A stretch of DNA of 64,000 nucleotides, from NCBI RefSeq assembly GCF_014395975.1, contig NZ_CP060714.1, positions 4,216,001 to 4,280,000 of the forward strand, given 5' to 3'. Shown one piece after another: positions 1 through 8,457 of the stretch (positions are counted from its first letter, which is position 1; every line of letters begins with the position of its first letter). The notes under the pieces were generated by a model that ran no database searches, had not been told where the DNA came from, and was given only the letters and a program-made list of their open reading frames with translations. This stretch comes from Diaphorobacter ruginosibacter. GTDB lineage: Bacteria > Pseudomonadota > Gammaproteobacteria > Burkholderiales > Burkholderiaceae_C. Both the position numbers and the translations under genes were made by a program.

Positions 1-1
1 C

Positions 2-1498
2 AGCGAGGTCCGCTTCAGCGGCGCGAACGCACAGGATCCCGAGGGCAAGGCGCAGCGCGATGCGATACGCGACCAGTGGCCGCTCAAGCCCGGCGAGCCA
101 TTCTCTCAATCGCAGTGGAGCAGCGCCAAGAGCGGCGGCCTGAAGGTGCTGCAGGCAAGGCGCTATCCCACCGCGCGCATCGACACCAGCCTGGCCGACG
201 TGGATGCGGACCACAACGAGGCCAGCGTCGGGGTGACCTACGATCCCGGGGCTGCCTACACCTTCGGCCCGCTCGTCATCGAGGGCACGGAGCGCTATGA
301 CCCCGTGGGCCTCGCGCGCATCGCGCGCCTGCCCGAGGGCAAGGTGTACGACCAGAACGTCATGCTCGATACGCAGCAGCGCCTGGTCTCGAGCGGCTAC
401 TTCGACTCGGTGTTCCTGGCCCTGGCCGAAACGCCCAAGGCCTCGCTCGGGGATTCCGAGCAGAAGCAGCAGGAGGCACGCGCGGAGCAGGGCTCCGATG
501 TCACCTCGCCCGTGATCGCCAAGGTGCGCGAGGCGCGCCTGCAGAAATGGGTGTTCGGCGTGGGCGTGAGCACCGATACCGGCCCGCGCCTGTCGATCGA
601 CCACATCCACAACAAGGTGCCCGGCCTCAACTGGCGTGCGGTGACCAAGCTGCAGATCGACCGCAAGAATCCGCTGATCTCCACGCAGCTCACCGGCCTG
701 CCGGGCGAAGACTACTGGCGCAATTTCGTCGGCGCGAAGCTCGAGCGCGAGCCCGTGGGCGATTTCGATGTGAACTCCGCCCAATTGCGCGCCGGCCGCG
801 CCAAGTCGGAGGAGCGCATCGAGCGCAACTACTACCTGCAGTACGACTGGGCCAAGACACAGGGCTCGGGCGCGCCCCCAGCCAGCTCATCCCTGCTGGC
901 CAACTACGGCTGGACGGGCCGCTACTTCGACAACAACATCTCGCCCACCTCGGGCTACGGCTTCGCCTGGGAGGCAGGCGTGGGCACCACGCTCACGCCC
1001 CAGCGCACGCCGTTCACGCGCGTGACGGGGCGCTGGATGACCCTGATGCCCCTCGGCAAGCCCGACGATGAAACCCAGCGCCGCAGCCGGCTTCAGCTGC
1101 GCGCATGGGGCGGCGCGATCACGGCGAAAAGCGACGCCGACCTGCCCATGACGCTGATGTTCCTAGCCGGCGGCGACAACTCGATACGCGGCTATGGCTA
1201 CCAGTCGATCGGTGCCAAGACGGACAACGGCAAGGTCATCGGCGGCCGCTATCTCGCGGCGGGTAGCGTCGAATGGCAGCGCCCCATCGTCATCAAGGGC
1301 AACACGCAGGATTTCGAGCAGGCCGTCTTCGTGGACGCGGGCACCGTGGGCGATGACGTCAACCGCATGTATGCGCGCGTGGGCGTCGGCACCGGCATCC
1401 GCTGGCGCAGCCCGGTCGGGCCGCTGCAGGCCGACCTGGCCTATGGACTGCAGGAGCACCAGCTGCGCCTGCACCTGCGACTCGGTTTCAATTTCTGA
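2..1498 (+). CDS. tamA: TamA, outer-membrane Omp85-family translocation/assembly protein (5' end outside window)
   Basis: Outer-membrane beta-barrel of the Omp85/BamA superfamily, the partner of TamB in envelope biogenesis. The frame is open from the second base of the window, so the signal peptide and first POTRA domains lie upstream; 498 residues are visible. The first ~130 residues look like the last POTRA domain(s) (FGPLVIEGTERYDP, then a QQRLVSSGYFDSVFL segment). The remainder is the 16-strand barrel and carries the IRGY motif (about residue 395) typical of loop 6 in this family. It ends in a terminal Phe (LRLGFNF), the usual BamA-recognised C-terminus. The stop lies two bases before the tamB start, so the genes are surely co-transcribed. 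TamA rather than BamA is preferred because tamB follows. Confidence 0.9.
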   Translation, partial: SEVRFSGANAQDPEGKAQRDAIRDQWPLKPGEPFSQSQWSSAKSGGLKVLQARRYPTARIDTSLADVDADHNEASVGVTYDPGAAYTFGPLVIEGTERYDPVGLARIARLPEGKVYDQNVMLDTQQRLVSSGYFDSVFLALAETPKASLGDSEQKQQEARAEQGSDVTSPVIAKVREARLQKWVFGVGVSTDTGPRLSIDHIHNKVPGLNWRAVTKLQIDRKNPLISTQLTGLPGEDYWRNFVGAKLEREPVGDFDVNSAQLRAGRAKSEERIERNYYLQYDWAKTQGSGAPPASSSLLANYGWTGRYFDNNISPTSGYGFAWEAGVGTTLTPQRTPFTRVTGRWMTLMPLGKPDDETQRRSRLQLRAWGGAITAKSDADLPMTLMFLAGGDNSIRGYGYQSIGAKTDNGKVIGGRYLAAGSVEWQRPIVIKGNTQDFEQAVFVDAGTVGDDVNRMYARVGVGTGIRWRSPVGPLQADLAYGLQEHQLRLHLRLGFNF

Positions 1499-1500
1499 TC

Positions 1501-4500
1501 ATGGTGGATTCTCAAGTGAACGGATCGGCAGACATGACCGCATCCTCGTCCGGCGCAGCACAGGTGCCCTCGCCTTCGTCCTCATCTTCGTCCGCGCCGT
1601 CTCCTTCGGGAGGGCCGCCGCGCCGCTCCGCCGGCCGCCGCCTGCTGCGCGGCCTGGGCTGGCTGCTGCTCGCGCTGGTGCTCGTCATCGTCACGGCACT
1701 GGGTACATTCTGGTGGTGGGCCGGCCGCGACGACTCGCTGGCCAACACGCTGCAGCGGGTCGCACGCCTGCTGCCCGAAGGCCAGCATCTCGAGGCGCGC
1801 GAAGTCACGGGTTCGGTACGCGCGGGCGGGCGGATCGGCTCGCTGCAATGGCAAAGCCCCACCATGCGGGTGCAGCTGCGCGATGCCCGGATCGGCTGGA
1901 GCCTGCAGCCGCTGCTCTCGCGCACGCTCAAGCTGGGCGAGGTCCACATCGCCGAGCTGCGCCTCCAAAGCACGCCCGGCACCGAACCGAAGGAGCCCTC
2001 CTCGCCGCTGGAACAACTTACGCTGCCGATCAAGATCGACCTGCCCTTCGCCGTGGACAGGATCATCTGGGAAGGCCCTCCGGAAACCACGGTGGACGGC
2101 CTCACCGGCCACTATGCCTACGACGGCGATGCGCATCAGCTCGACGTGAACGAAGTGCGCTGGGCAGACGGCCGCTACCAGGCCAGGCTCAGGCTGCAGG
2201 GCGCAAGCCCCATGCAGTTGCAGGCGCAGGCGTCGGGCGACCTGCAGGTGCCCAACCCAATGGCACAGGATGATTCGACGATTGCCGTCTCCGCACAGGT
2301 CGAGGCCAGTGGCACGCTCGCGACCGAGGCCGCGAGCATCGACGTGACCGCGCAGGCAAGCGCCATCCCCGGCAACCATGTGAGCAATGGCGCGGGCAAA
2401 GAGAAGAAAGCGGGTGCCGAGCCGATGCAGGCCCCCATGCAGGCCCATGTGCAGGCCAACGTGATGCCCTGGCAGGCACAGCCCCTGCATACGGCACAGG
2501 CCTCGCTGAAGAACGTGGACGTCGCGGCCTTCTGGCCGCAGGGTCCGCGCACCCTGCTGAGCGGAGAGCTGGACGCGGGACCGGTCCGGAGTGAAGCCCC
2601 CGAGGCCGGGCAGCAGTGGCAATTGAAGGCCCGCTTCGCCAACACCATGCGCGGTGCGTGGGACAAGCAGCGCCTGCCGCTCGACGCCATCTCCGCCGAC
2701 GTGCTCTACACCGGCGAACGGTGGCAGGTGAAGCAGGCGCAGATCGATGTGGGCAAGGGCCATATCGAGGCGGCCGGCTACTTCGAGCCCGCCAGCCAGA
2801 TGTTCGAGGGCGTAGCCAGGGTGCAGCAGCTCAACCCCGCCGACCTGTACAGTACGCTCGACGCCGCCCCGCTGCAGGGCACATTGAGCGCACGCGCGGA
2901 CGCCGCGCGGAAGGTGCTGTTCGAGGCCGACCTCAAGGCCTCGGGCCCTACGCCGCGCGCCAGCGGCAAGTCGCTGCGCATCCAGACGCTCGCGGCCAAG
3001 GGCGAATGGCAGCAGCCCGTCCTGTCGCTCTCGCAGCTCAGGGTGGAAGCGCTGCAGGCCGCCATCCAGGCCTCTGCCGTGCAGTACAACGTCGAGCAGC
3101 AGGACGCGCGCGCGAAGCTCAAGGCCGAAGTGCCCGGTGCCGTGCTCGAGGCCAACGGCCAGATCAGTCCCGCCAACGGAAAGGGCCAGGCGGCCCTGCA
3201 GCTCCAGTCCGCGCCCGCCTTGATCGCCTGGGCCCACAGCCTGCCCGGCGTGAAGGAAGACCTGCTGGGAGGCGCGAAGCTTGACGGCAAGGCACGGCTG
3301 CAGCTCGACTGGAGCGGCGGCTACGGCAACCTGCTGAAGCGCCTGCAGGCCGCCGCAGGTGCCCCTCTGCCCGCAAGCGGCCTGCAGATCAAGGCCGACC
3401 TGCGCGGCGACAACCTGCGCTACCAGGCCGCGGGTACGCCCGCGGAGCAGGCCATCGTGGTGCCCGCGCTGGCGCTCCAGGCGCAGGGCAGCCCGGAGAA
3501 GGCCGACATCACGCTCGACACCACGGCGCGCCGCGACACACAGAGCATTCGGCTCGCCACCGCGCTGCAGGCGGGCCTCTCCACCGGCAGCGGTGCCGCT
3601 CCGCTGGACTGGAACGCAGCCATCGGCAAGCTGCAGGCGGAACTGGGCCTCGGCAAGGACAAGCCCGGTCCCTGGAACGTGAGGCTGCAATCGCCCTCGC
3701 CCGTGACCCTCTCCCAGCAGACCGGCGCAACGCGCGGCAACAAGGTCGTGCTGTCCACGCGCTACGCGGTTTCGGCCGGCGCCCTGCAGATCACCCCACC
3801 CGCCATGCCGCAGCGCCGCGCCCAGGCAGAGCCGCTGCCGCCGGTCTCACTGGCATGGAACGACACCAGCGCCACCCAGGCGGGCGACGGCAACTGGTCG
3901 CTCCGCAGCACGGGCAACGTCAAGGGCATTCCCCTGGCGTGGGCCGACGCGTTCAGCATGGGCGAAGGCGACCCGCCACTCGCCGCCGCCGGCCTGAGCG
4001 GCGACCTGAGCTTCAACGGCCAATGGGACATCGACACCACCGGCCCCGAACTGAAGGCCCTGCTCACGGTCGAGCGCGCCGCTGGCGACCTGCGCCTGGC
4101 GGTCGATGACGGCACGGGCGGCACCACCGTGATCCGCACCAGCGGCCCGAACGTGGCAGGAGGCACGGGCAATGCGCAGACCACACGCAAGGTGACCGGC
4201 GCGGGCATGCGTGCCCGCATCAAGGACGCACGCATCGATGTGCGCGCACAAGGCAGCAGCGTCAACGCCAAGCTGGTGTGGGACAGTGAACGCGCAGGCA
4301 CGGTCACCGCCGACCTCACGACCCAGCTCGTGCAGCAGGACGGGCAATGGGCCTGGGACGAGAAAGCCCCCCTGTCGGGCAAGCTCAGTGCACGCATGCC
4401 CGACATGGGCATCTGGTCCCTGTTCGCTCCGCCCGGCTGGCGCGTCAGCGGCACGCTGCAGGCCGACGCGGTCATCTCCGGCGATCGCTCGAATCCGCAA

Positions 4501-5769
4501 TGGGCGGGCGACATCAAGGCCGACAACCTGAGCATGCTGTCAGTGATCGATGGCATCGACCTCCAGCAGGGCGTGCTGCGCGCCAAACTCCAGGGCACGC
4601 GCCTCGACATCACCGAACTCCGCATCCGGGGCGGCAGGGGCAGCAGCGCACGCATCCTGGGCTTCAGCGGCAACCTGACCAACGCGCCGGAAGACGGCGG
4701 CGAGCTCACGGGCAGCGGCTTTGCCCAGTGGATCGCTCCCGCCGGCGAAGGCCAGGGCGGCAACTTCGTGATGGACCTGCAGGCCACGGCCAGGAAGCTG
4801 CAGGTGCTGGTGCGCGCAGACCGACAGGTCAGCGTATCCGGCACGCTGGGCGCCAAACTGGACAACGGCCAGTTCACGCTGCGCGGCGATATCACCACCG
4901 ACCGCGCCACCATCATCCTGCCGGAAGAATCGGCGCCTTCGCTCGACAAGGACGTGGTGGTGCACACCGCCGCATCACGCAAGGCGGCAGAAGAAGAGGC
5001 GCGCAAGCAGCGGCTGGCAACGGAAAAGGCCAATGCCCGGGCCGTGCCGCGCAAGCTGCCGGACATCCTGGTCAAGCTCGACCTGGGCCGCGACTTTGCG
5101 CTGCAGGGCTTCGGTATCACCACGCGCCTGCGCGGCGACCTGGAAATCCAGGGCGCCAGCGTTCCTGGCGGGCCGCCCCGCATCACCGGCGAAGTGCGCA
5201 CCGAACAGGGCCGCTACCGCGCCTGGGGCCAGTCCCTCGACGTGGAATCCGGACTCATCCGCTTCAACGGCCCGTACAACAACCCGTCGCTCGACATCCT
5301 CGCGATCCGCCCCAACATCTCGGTCCGTGCGGGCGTGCAGGTGCTGGGCACGGCCATGGCACCGCGCGTGAGCCTGTACTCGGACCCCGAGCTGCCCGAT
5401 GCGGAAAAACTCTCGTGGGTGGTCATGGGCCGTGACCCCGCCTCCGGCGGCGCGGAAAGCGCCCTGCTCCAGCAGGCAGCACTCGCGCTGCTTGCGGGCG
5501 GCAACAGCGGCAGCGGCAAGATCGCTGGCAGACTGGGCCTCGACGAAGTCGGCTTCAAGGGCCCCAGCGAAGGCACCGACGCCTCCGGCGCCGCACTCAC
5601 CCTGGGCAAGCGCCTGTCCGACAAGCTCTACCTCACCTACGAGCAGAGCCTCTCGGGCGCCATGGGCACCATCTACATCTTCTACGACCTCTCCCGCCGC
5701 CTGACCGTGCGCGGCCAGACCGGAGCCACCAGCGCCATCGACCTGATCTACACGGTGCGCAAGGATTGA
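1501..5769 (+). CDS. tamB: TamB, inner-membrane-anchored translocation/assembly module protein
   Basis: A 1422-residue AsmA-like/TamB protein that spans the periplasm and works with TamA in moving lipids or proteins to the outer membrane. The N-terminus is a Ser/Pro-rich cytoplasmic tail followed by one signal-anchor (about residues 50-72, LLALVLVIVTALGTFWWW). The middle is a long run of amphipathic beta-strand repeats. The last ~350 residues are the conserved DUF490/TamB C-terminal domain, ending in the family-typical YIFYDLSRRLTVRGQTG region. Length is in the normal range (1200-1500). The start ATG is immediately downstream of the tamA stop; an internal ATG twelve codons later is an alternative. 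Codon use and GC match the host. Confidence 0.93.
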   Translation: MVDSQVNGSADMTASSSGAAQVPSPSSSSSSAPSPSGGPPRRSAGRRLLRGLGWLLLALVLVIVTALGTFWWWAGRDDSLANTLQRVARLLPEGQHLEAREVTGSVRAGGRIGSLQWQSPTMRVQLRDARIGWSLQPLLSRTLKLGEVHIAELRLQSTPGTEPKEPSSPLEQLTLPIKIDLPFAVDRIIWEGPPETTVDGLTGHYAYDGDAHQLDVNEVRWADGRYQARLRLQGASPMQLQAQASGDLQVPNPMAQDDSTIAVSAQVEASGTLATEAASIDVTAQASAIPGNHVSNGAGKEKKAGAEPMQAPMQAHVQANVMPWQAQPLHTAQASLKNVDVAAFWPQGPRTLLSGELDAGPVRSEAPEAGQQWQLKARFANTMRGAWDKQRLPLDAISADVLYTGERWQVKQAQIDVGKGHIEAAGYFEPASQMFEGVARVQQLNPADLYSTLDAAPLQGTLSARADAARKVLFEADLKASGPTPRASGKSLRIQTLAAKGEWQQPVLSLSQLRVEALQAAIQASAVQYNVEQQDARAKLKAEVPGAVLEANGQISPANGKGQAALQLQSAPALIAWAHSLPGVKEDLLGGAKLDGKARLQLDWSGGYGNLLKRLQAAAGAPLPASGLQIKADLRGDNLRYQAAGTPAEQAIVVPALALQAQGSPEKADITLDTTARRDTQSIRLATALQAGLSTGSGAAPLDWNAAIGKLQAELGLGKDKPGPWNVRLQSPSPVTLSQQTGATRGNKVVLSTRYAVSAGALQITPPAMPQRRAQAEPLPPVSLAWNDTSATQAGDGNWSLRSTGNVKGIPLAWADAFSMGEGDPPLAAAGLSGDLSFNGQWDIDTTGPELKALLTVERAAGDLRLAVDDGTGGTTVIRTSGPNVAGGTGNAQTTRKVTGAGMRARIKDARIDVRAQGSSVNAKLVWDSERAGTVTADLTTQLVQQDGQWAWDEKAPLSGKLSARMPDMGIWSLFAPPGWRVSGTLQADAVISGDRSNPQWAGDIKADNLSMLSVIDGIDLQQGVLRAKLQGTRLDITELRIRGGRGSSARILGFSGNLTNAPEDGGELTGSGFAQWIAPAGEGQGGNFVMDLQATARKLQVLVRADRQVSVSGTLGAKLDNGQFTLRGDITTDRATIILPEESAPSLDKDVVVHTAASRKAAEEEARKQRLATEKANARAVPRKLPDILVKLDLGRDFALQGFGITTRLRGDLEIQGASVPGGPPRITGEVRTEQGRYRAWGQSLDVESGLIRFNGPYNNPSLDILAIRPNISVRAGVQVLGTAMAPRVSLYSDPELPDAEKLSWVVMGRDPASGGAESALLQQAALALLAGGNSGSGKIAGRLGLDEVGFKGPSEGTDASGAALTLGKRLSDKLYLTYEQSLSGAMGTIYIFYDLSRRLTVRGQTGATSAIDLIYTVRKD

Positions 5770-5777
5770 GCCGGCGC

Positions 5778-5812
5778 GAGCGCCGGGCCTGCAACAGACG
5801 GGCCCGGCGCTC
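5778..5812 (+). terminator. Strong hairpin after tamB
   Basis: Twelve-base perfect stem (5778-5789 with 5801-5812) around an 11-base loop, 9 bases after the tamB stop. There is no T-tract, so it may be an mRNA-end stabilising hairpin or a factor-assisted terminator rather than a classical intrinsic one. Confidence 0.45.
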
Positions 5813-5846
5813 CAACCGGCAGATGGCTCCCGAAAACGGCCATTTC

Positions 5847-5875
5847 CTGCAACACCGGTTCGCTGCCCGTACAAT
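5847..5875 (+). promoter_or_regulatory. Probable sigma70 promoter of tRNA-Arg
   Basis: CTGCAA (5847-5852) and TACAAT (5870-5875) are spaced by 17 bases. This puts a start site near 5882, giving a short leader before the mature tRNA 5' end at 5906. Confidence 0.45.
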
Positions 5876-5905
5876 GCTGGGTTTCGCCCTTGAGCGAAGA
5901 CCCCT

Positions 5906-5980
5906 CTCTCCGTAGTTCAATGGATAGAACGAGCGCCTCCTAAGCGCTAGATACAGGTTCGATTCCTGTCGGAGAGGCCA
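5906..5980 (+). tRNA. tRNA-Arg (anticodon CCT)
   Basis: Full cloverleaf: acceptor CTCTCCG pairs with CGGAGAG (5970-5976), a D-arm containing GTTC/GAAC, an anticodon stem AGCGC/GCGCT around loop CTCCTAA (anticodon CCT, reading AGG), a T-arm ACAGG-TTCGATT-CCTGT, a G discriminator and an encoded CCA (5978-5980). It marks the left edge of the accessory segment: GC content falls sharply about 200 bases after it. Confidence 0.97.
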
Positions 5981-6326
5981 TTGCCTCGCAATGAAATCAA
6001 TGGCTTAGGCTTTTCTCCACACCCTCGGGGACTTTGCGGGGACTTTTTCCCAGCCCCGCCGCCACTTTCCACGCGCTCCAATGCGGCCCCGGAACGGCCC
6101 GCCAGACGCTCGCGCGCGGCTCCAGAGCGAGGCAACCGACGAGTATTGCCTCGTCGCCTGTCCAGGTCTGAATCATTCAAAACGACAAATATAACCAATC
6201 AGCAATATATAGGGTTTACCACTATTTATAAATATAGTAAATTATATTTAATAGCTATGAATCTCACATGAGATTCTCTAACTTTACCAAACGAAGTTAA
6301 CCAGAATCAAAGACGAGGAATGCCTT
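5981..6326. other. Gene-free junction between tRNA-Arg and the AT-rich accessory segment
   Basis: No convincing gene. The first ~190 bases are GC-rich and include the near-direct repeat GGGGACTTTGCGGGGACTTT at 6027-6046. From about 6180 the DNA becomes very AT-rich (runs of ATATA and TTTATA), typical of imported DNA. The 3' end of a tRNA is a usual integration point, but no integrase gene is present here and I did not find a second copy of the tRNA 3' end further right. Confidence 0.5.
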
Positions 6327-7610
6327 ATGAAATCGATCTTTAGTTTTAAAAATGCTATTGCCGTTGCTGCAGGGATGGCGATTTCTTTTATTGGTTACGC
6401 AGCGGACAATGATTACAGACCAGAAGAGGCAACGGCAGGCAAACCTGGCTTTCGGACCATAGACGAAGCAATCGACAAGGTGGGCATTAGAAAATACCTT
6501 ACCCCCGAAAATGCACAAGTAACGTCAAATGCAGCTGACAATACCGAACGAATTATTTCCGATCTAGGCGAATATTATGCCGGCACTTGGATAGCTTATG
6601 ATGACAAAAATGCAGCATATCAAGTAGTTGCCACTACGAGCACTAAATTTTCAAGCAAAGCCATTCAAGACGATAAAAATATTAAAGTCATCGTTGTCAA
6701 ATATTCTCATAAGCAATTGATGGATGTTTATGAGGACCTGCTATTTAAGTACATCACAAACTCTTCTGCTCCCTTTGAAATTACTTCTGCTTCACTTGAT
6801 TACCAGAACAACGCTTTGGTAGTTCGAGTCAATCCAGGAGAAATAGAAAAGGTGTCCAACGCATTAAAAGAGCTTGGATATGACATGGGAATGCTTTATT
6901 TTATAGAGGCGCGCAAACCGGTTCCTGTAGCTACAATTTATCATGGTCAACCAATTCTCTTGAAAGGCGGAGTGGAGAGACAAGCCTGTACGGCGGGGTT
7001 TAATTCAATAGTTGACGGGCTCTATTACAACGTAATTACAGCCGGGCACTGTATTGATTTACCAAGTCAGGTCGCCACAGAGGGAAATTTTAATAATGGG
7101 GGCCCAGGCATTGAATCTAGTGGCATGTTCATAGGTAACGTTTGGCTCGATGAGTTCACTAACAACCATCAAATTGATGCAGCATCGGTTTCAAACTGGA
7201 ATAATGCTCATACTCCTAGTCCAATTTTGAGAAGTGGAGGTGTGCCAATTAGAGGCGTTAGAAGCTCTCCAGTTGCGAGCTTTGTGTGTGCAGATGGTTG
7301 GATGTCAGGCTGGAGATGCGGGGATGTAACTGGCCCAGTGACATTATCTCCCGTCAATCAGCCAGGGCGACCAAACAGATTGGCAATGCTTATAAGCACG
7401 AATCTTTGCGGTACACGCGGTGACTCAGGGGGACCAGTAGTCCTTTACAAAGATGCAAACCTCTATGGGACTGGTCTCATCTCTACAGCTAACACATCAT
7501 GTGAAGATGTTATAGGTGGAGGGAATCCAACATCTCGCATTTCTCAATTTCAGCCATTAGATCTCTATTTGGCAAAATATCCAGGTATTCAACTAGTGTA
7601 CCAACCGTAG
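6327..7610 (+). CDS. Secreted trypsin-like (S1 / streptogrisin-type) serine protease
   Basis: A 427-residue exported protease. The Lys-containing N-terminus and hydrophobic core (residues 1-25, ending near GYAAD) form a Sec signal peptide. Residues ~30-210 look like a pro-domain of the alpha-lytic/streptogrisin kind. The catalytic domain follows with His in ITAGHC (~237), Asp in HQIDAASV (~283) and Ser in GTRGDSGGPV (~369), plus paired cysteines around the His loop. Start supported by GAGGA seven bases before the ATG. Base composition (roughly 43% GC) and codon use are unlike the neighbouring core genes, pointing to horizontal transfer. It has its own terminator. Substrate unknown; it lies beside two sortable surface proteins but no functional link is shown. 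Confidence 0.85.
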   Translation: MKSIFSFKNAIAVAAGMAISFIGYAADNDYRPEEATAGKPGFRTIDEAIDKVGIRKYLTPENAQVTSNAADNTERIISDLGEYYAGTWIAYDDKNAAYQVVATTSTKFSSKAIQDDKNIKVIVVKYSHKQLMDVYEDLLFKYITNSSAPFEITSASLDYQNNALVVRVNPGEIEKVSNALKELGYDMGMLYFIEARKPVPVATIYHGQPILLKGGVERQACTAGFNSIVDGLYYNVITAGHCIDLPSQVATEGNFNNGGPGIESSGMFIGNVWLDEFTNNHQIDAASVSNWNNAHTPSPILRSGGVPIRGVRSSPVASFVCADGWMSGWRCGDVTGPVTLSPVNQPGRPNRLAMLISTNLCGTRGDSGGPVVLYKDANLYGTGLISTANTSCEDVIGGGNPTSRISQFQPLDLYLAKYPGIQLVYQP

Positions 7611-7617
7611 TACCATT

Positions 7618-7701
7618 CTAGCGCGATTTATTTAAGAAAAGGCCCAAGGGCCTTTTTTTATTAATAGTCACCGATTGATTAAAATGATCAGTCCCTGCCA
7701 T
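7618..7701 (-). pseudogene. Possible 5' stub of a lost gene
   Basis: An ATG at 7701 is preceded by AAGGA at the right distance and opens a frame starting MAGTDHFNQSVTI, which then runs into the protease terminator and stops at 7618. Only the first ~13 codons can be original. It is the last of three small minus-strand reading frames in this GC-rich patch and looks like a gene cut off by insertion of the AT-rich protease segment. Family not recognised. Confidence 0.3.
7637..7660 (+). terminator. Intrinsic terminator of the protease gene
   Basis: Stem AAAAGGCC/GGCCTTTT (7637-7644 with 7649-7656) with a four-base loop and a T-tract (7653-7659), 26 bases after the stop. Confidence 0.85.
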
Positions 7702-7806
7702 GAGTTTTCCTTATCCCTGTCACCGTCGGAATGTGGCCGCACAGCAGAGGGGGCGCCGGAGTGGGTCGGCACAGGCCGGAAGGTTCCCGGATTTCTTCCG
7801 GCAAGC

Positions 7807-8081
7807 TCAGCCCCGGAACTGCCCGTGCAAGAGCTTCAGGCGGTTGGCCAAGGTCTCGGCGTCATGCCGCATGCTCAGGGCCGGGGTGGTGCCAATGCTC
7901 ACATGCTCACATGCTCAAGCCAGATGTGAAACGCATACGCACTCGGGATCAGGGTCACAGCTTCGCCAATGGCTTCATGTATGGAGGCAACTGTATAGAC
8001 CTGAACCACAGAGTGTTCATACCGAACCCCAACAAAGTACTCGCCAGGTGCAGCCTTCTCAATAATCAACGTCGGAATCAC
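7807..8081 (-). pseudogene. Small unknown protein gene, frameshifted by an 8-bp tandem duplication
   Basis: A GTG start at 8081 has GAGG eight bases upstream and reads a protein beginning VIPTLIIEKAAPGEYFVGVR. As it stands the frame stops at 7899 after 60 residues (ending LEHVSM). If one 8-base unit at 7895-7917 is removed, the frame continues as LEHVSIGTTPALSMRHDAET to a stop at 7807, giving a well-behaved 88-residue protein. This shift in frame quality exactly at the repeat argues that the gene is broken. The start overlaps the stop of the preceding frame (GTGA), suggesting an old operon, probably phage-derived given the setting. Product family not recognised. Confidence 0.5.
7895..7917. 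repeat. Tandem 8-bp repeat (ATGCTCAC, 2.9 copies)
   Basis: ATGCTCAC at 7895-7902 and 7903-7910, followed by seven of eight bases at 7911-7917. The unit is not a multiple of three, so copy number sets the reading frame of the overlapping minus-strand gene: 1.9 copies would restore it. Confidence 0.9.
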
Positions 8082-8179
8082 TTCTTGACCTCGGGAGTGA
8101 GCTGGATTGTTCCGATGCCGGAATTCGGACATCGGGCTGGCCGGATCCAGTGCACCCATAGCCCCTTCATCCACGCCAT
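8078..8179 (-). pseudogene. Short reading-frame remnant coupled to the next gene
   Basis: A 33-codon frame (MAWMKGLWVHW... ending GTIQLTPEVKK) whose TGA overlaps the GTG start of the following frame (8078-8081). The frame is open further upstream without an ATG and looks like the 3' end of a larger, lost gene. Too short to assign; reported because of the coupling and the GC-rich composition shared with its neighbour. Confidence 0.25.
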
Positions 8180-8457
8180 CGCATACAGCACGCGCACGAC
8201 GCCCCATGCTAGGCCTTCGACGGCTGCCTACCGTCTTAAAGATTGAAAATTCCTATTGATTAGGAACATTAATTAACATTTGTTGATAGATTACTTTGAA
8301 ATACCAGGGGATTTTGCACTTTACATGAGCACGTTTAGTTACGATCATTGGCAATAGTGCGGCTCGCCTTATGTCAAAAATCCAAACAAAAAGACCAATA
8401 ATCAAAGACCGAGCGCCTATTCGTTAAACGAAATCAGCTACTATCTCGGGAGCAATA

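Noticed and set aside
5947..6198. An 83-codon minus-strand frame that reads through the tRNA-Arg gene
   Set aside because: Its C-terminus is translated tRNA sequence, a common annotation artefact; no ribosome site.
7675..8246. Three overlapping + strand frames of 84, 121 and 171 codons
   Set aside because: All lie antisense to the better-supported minus-strand remnants, lack ribosome sites and show no family features.
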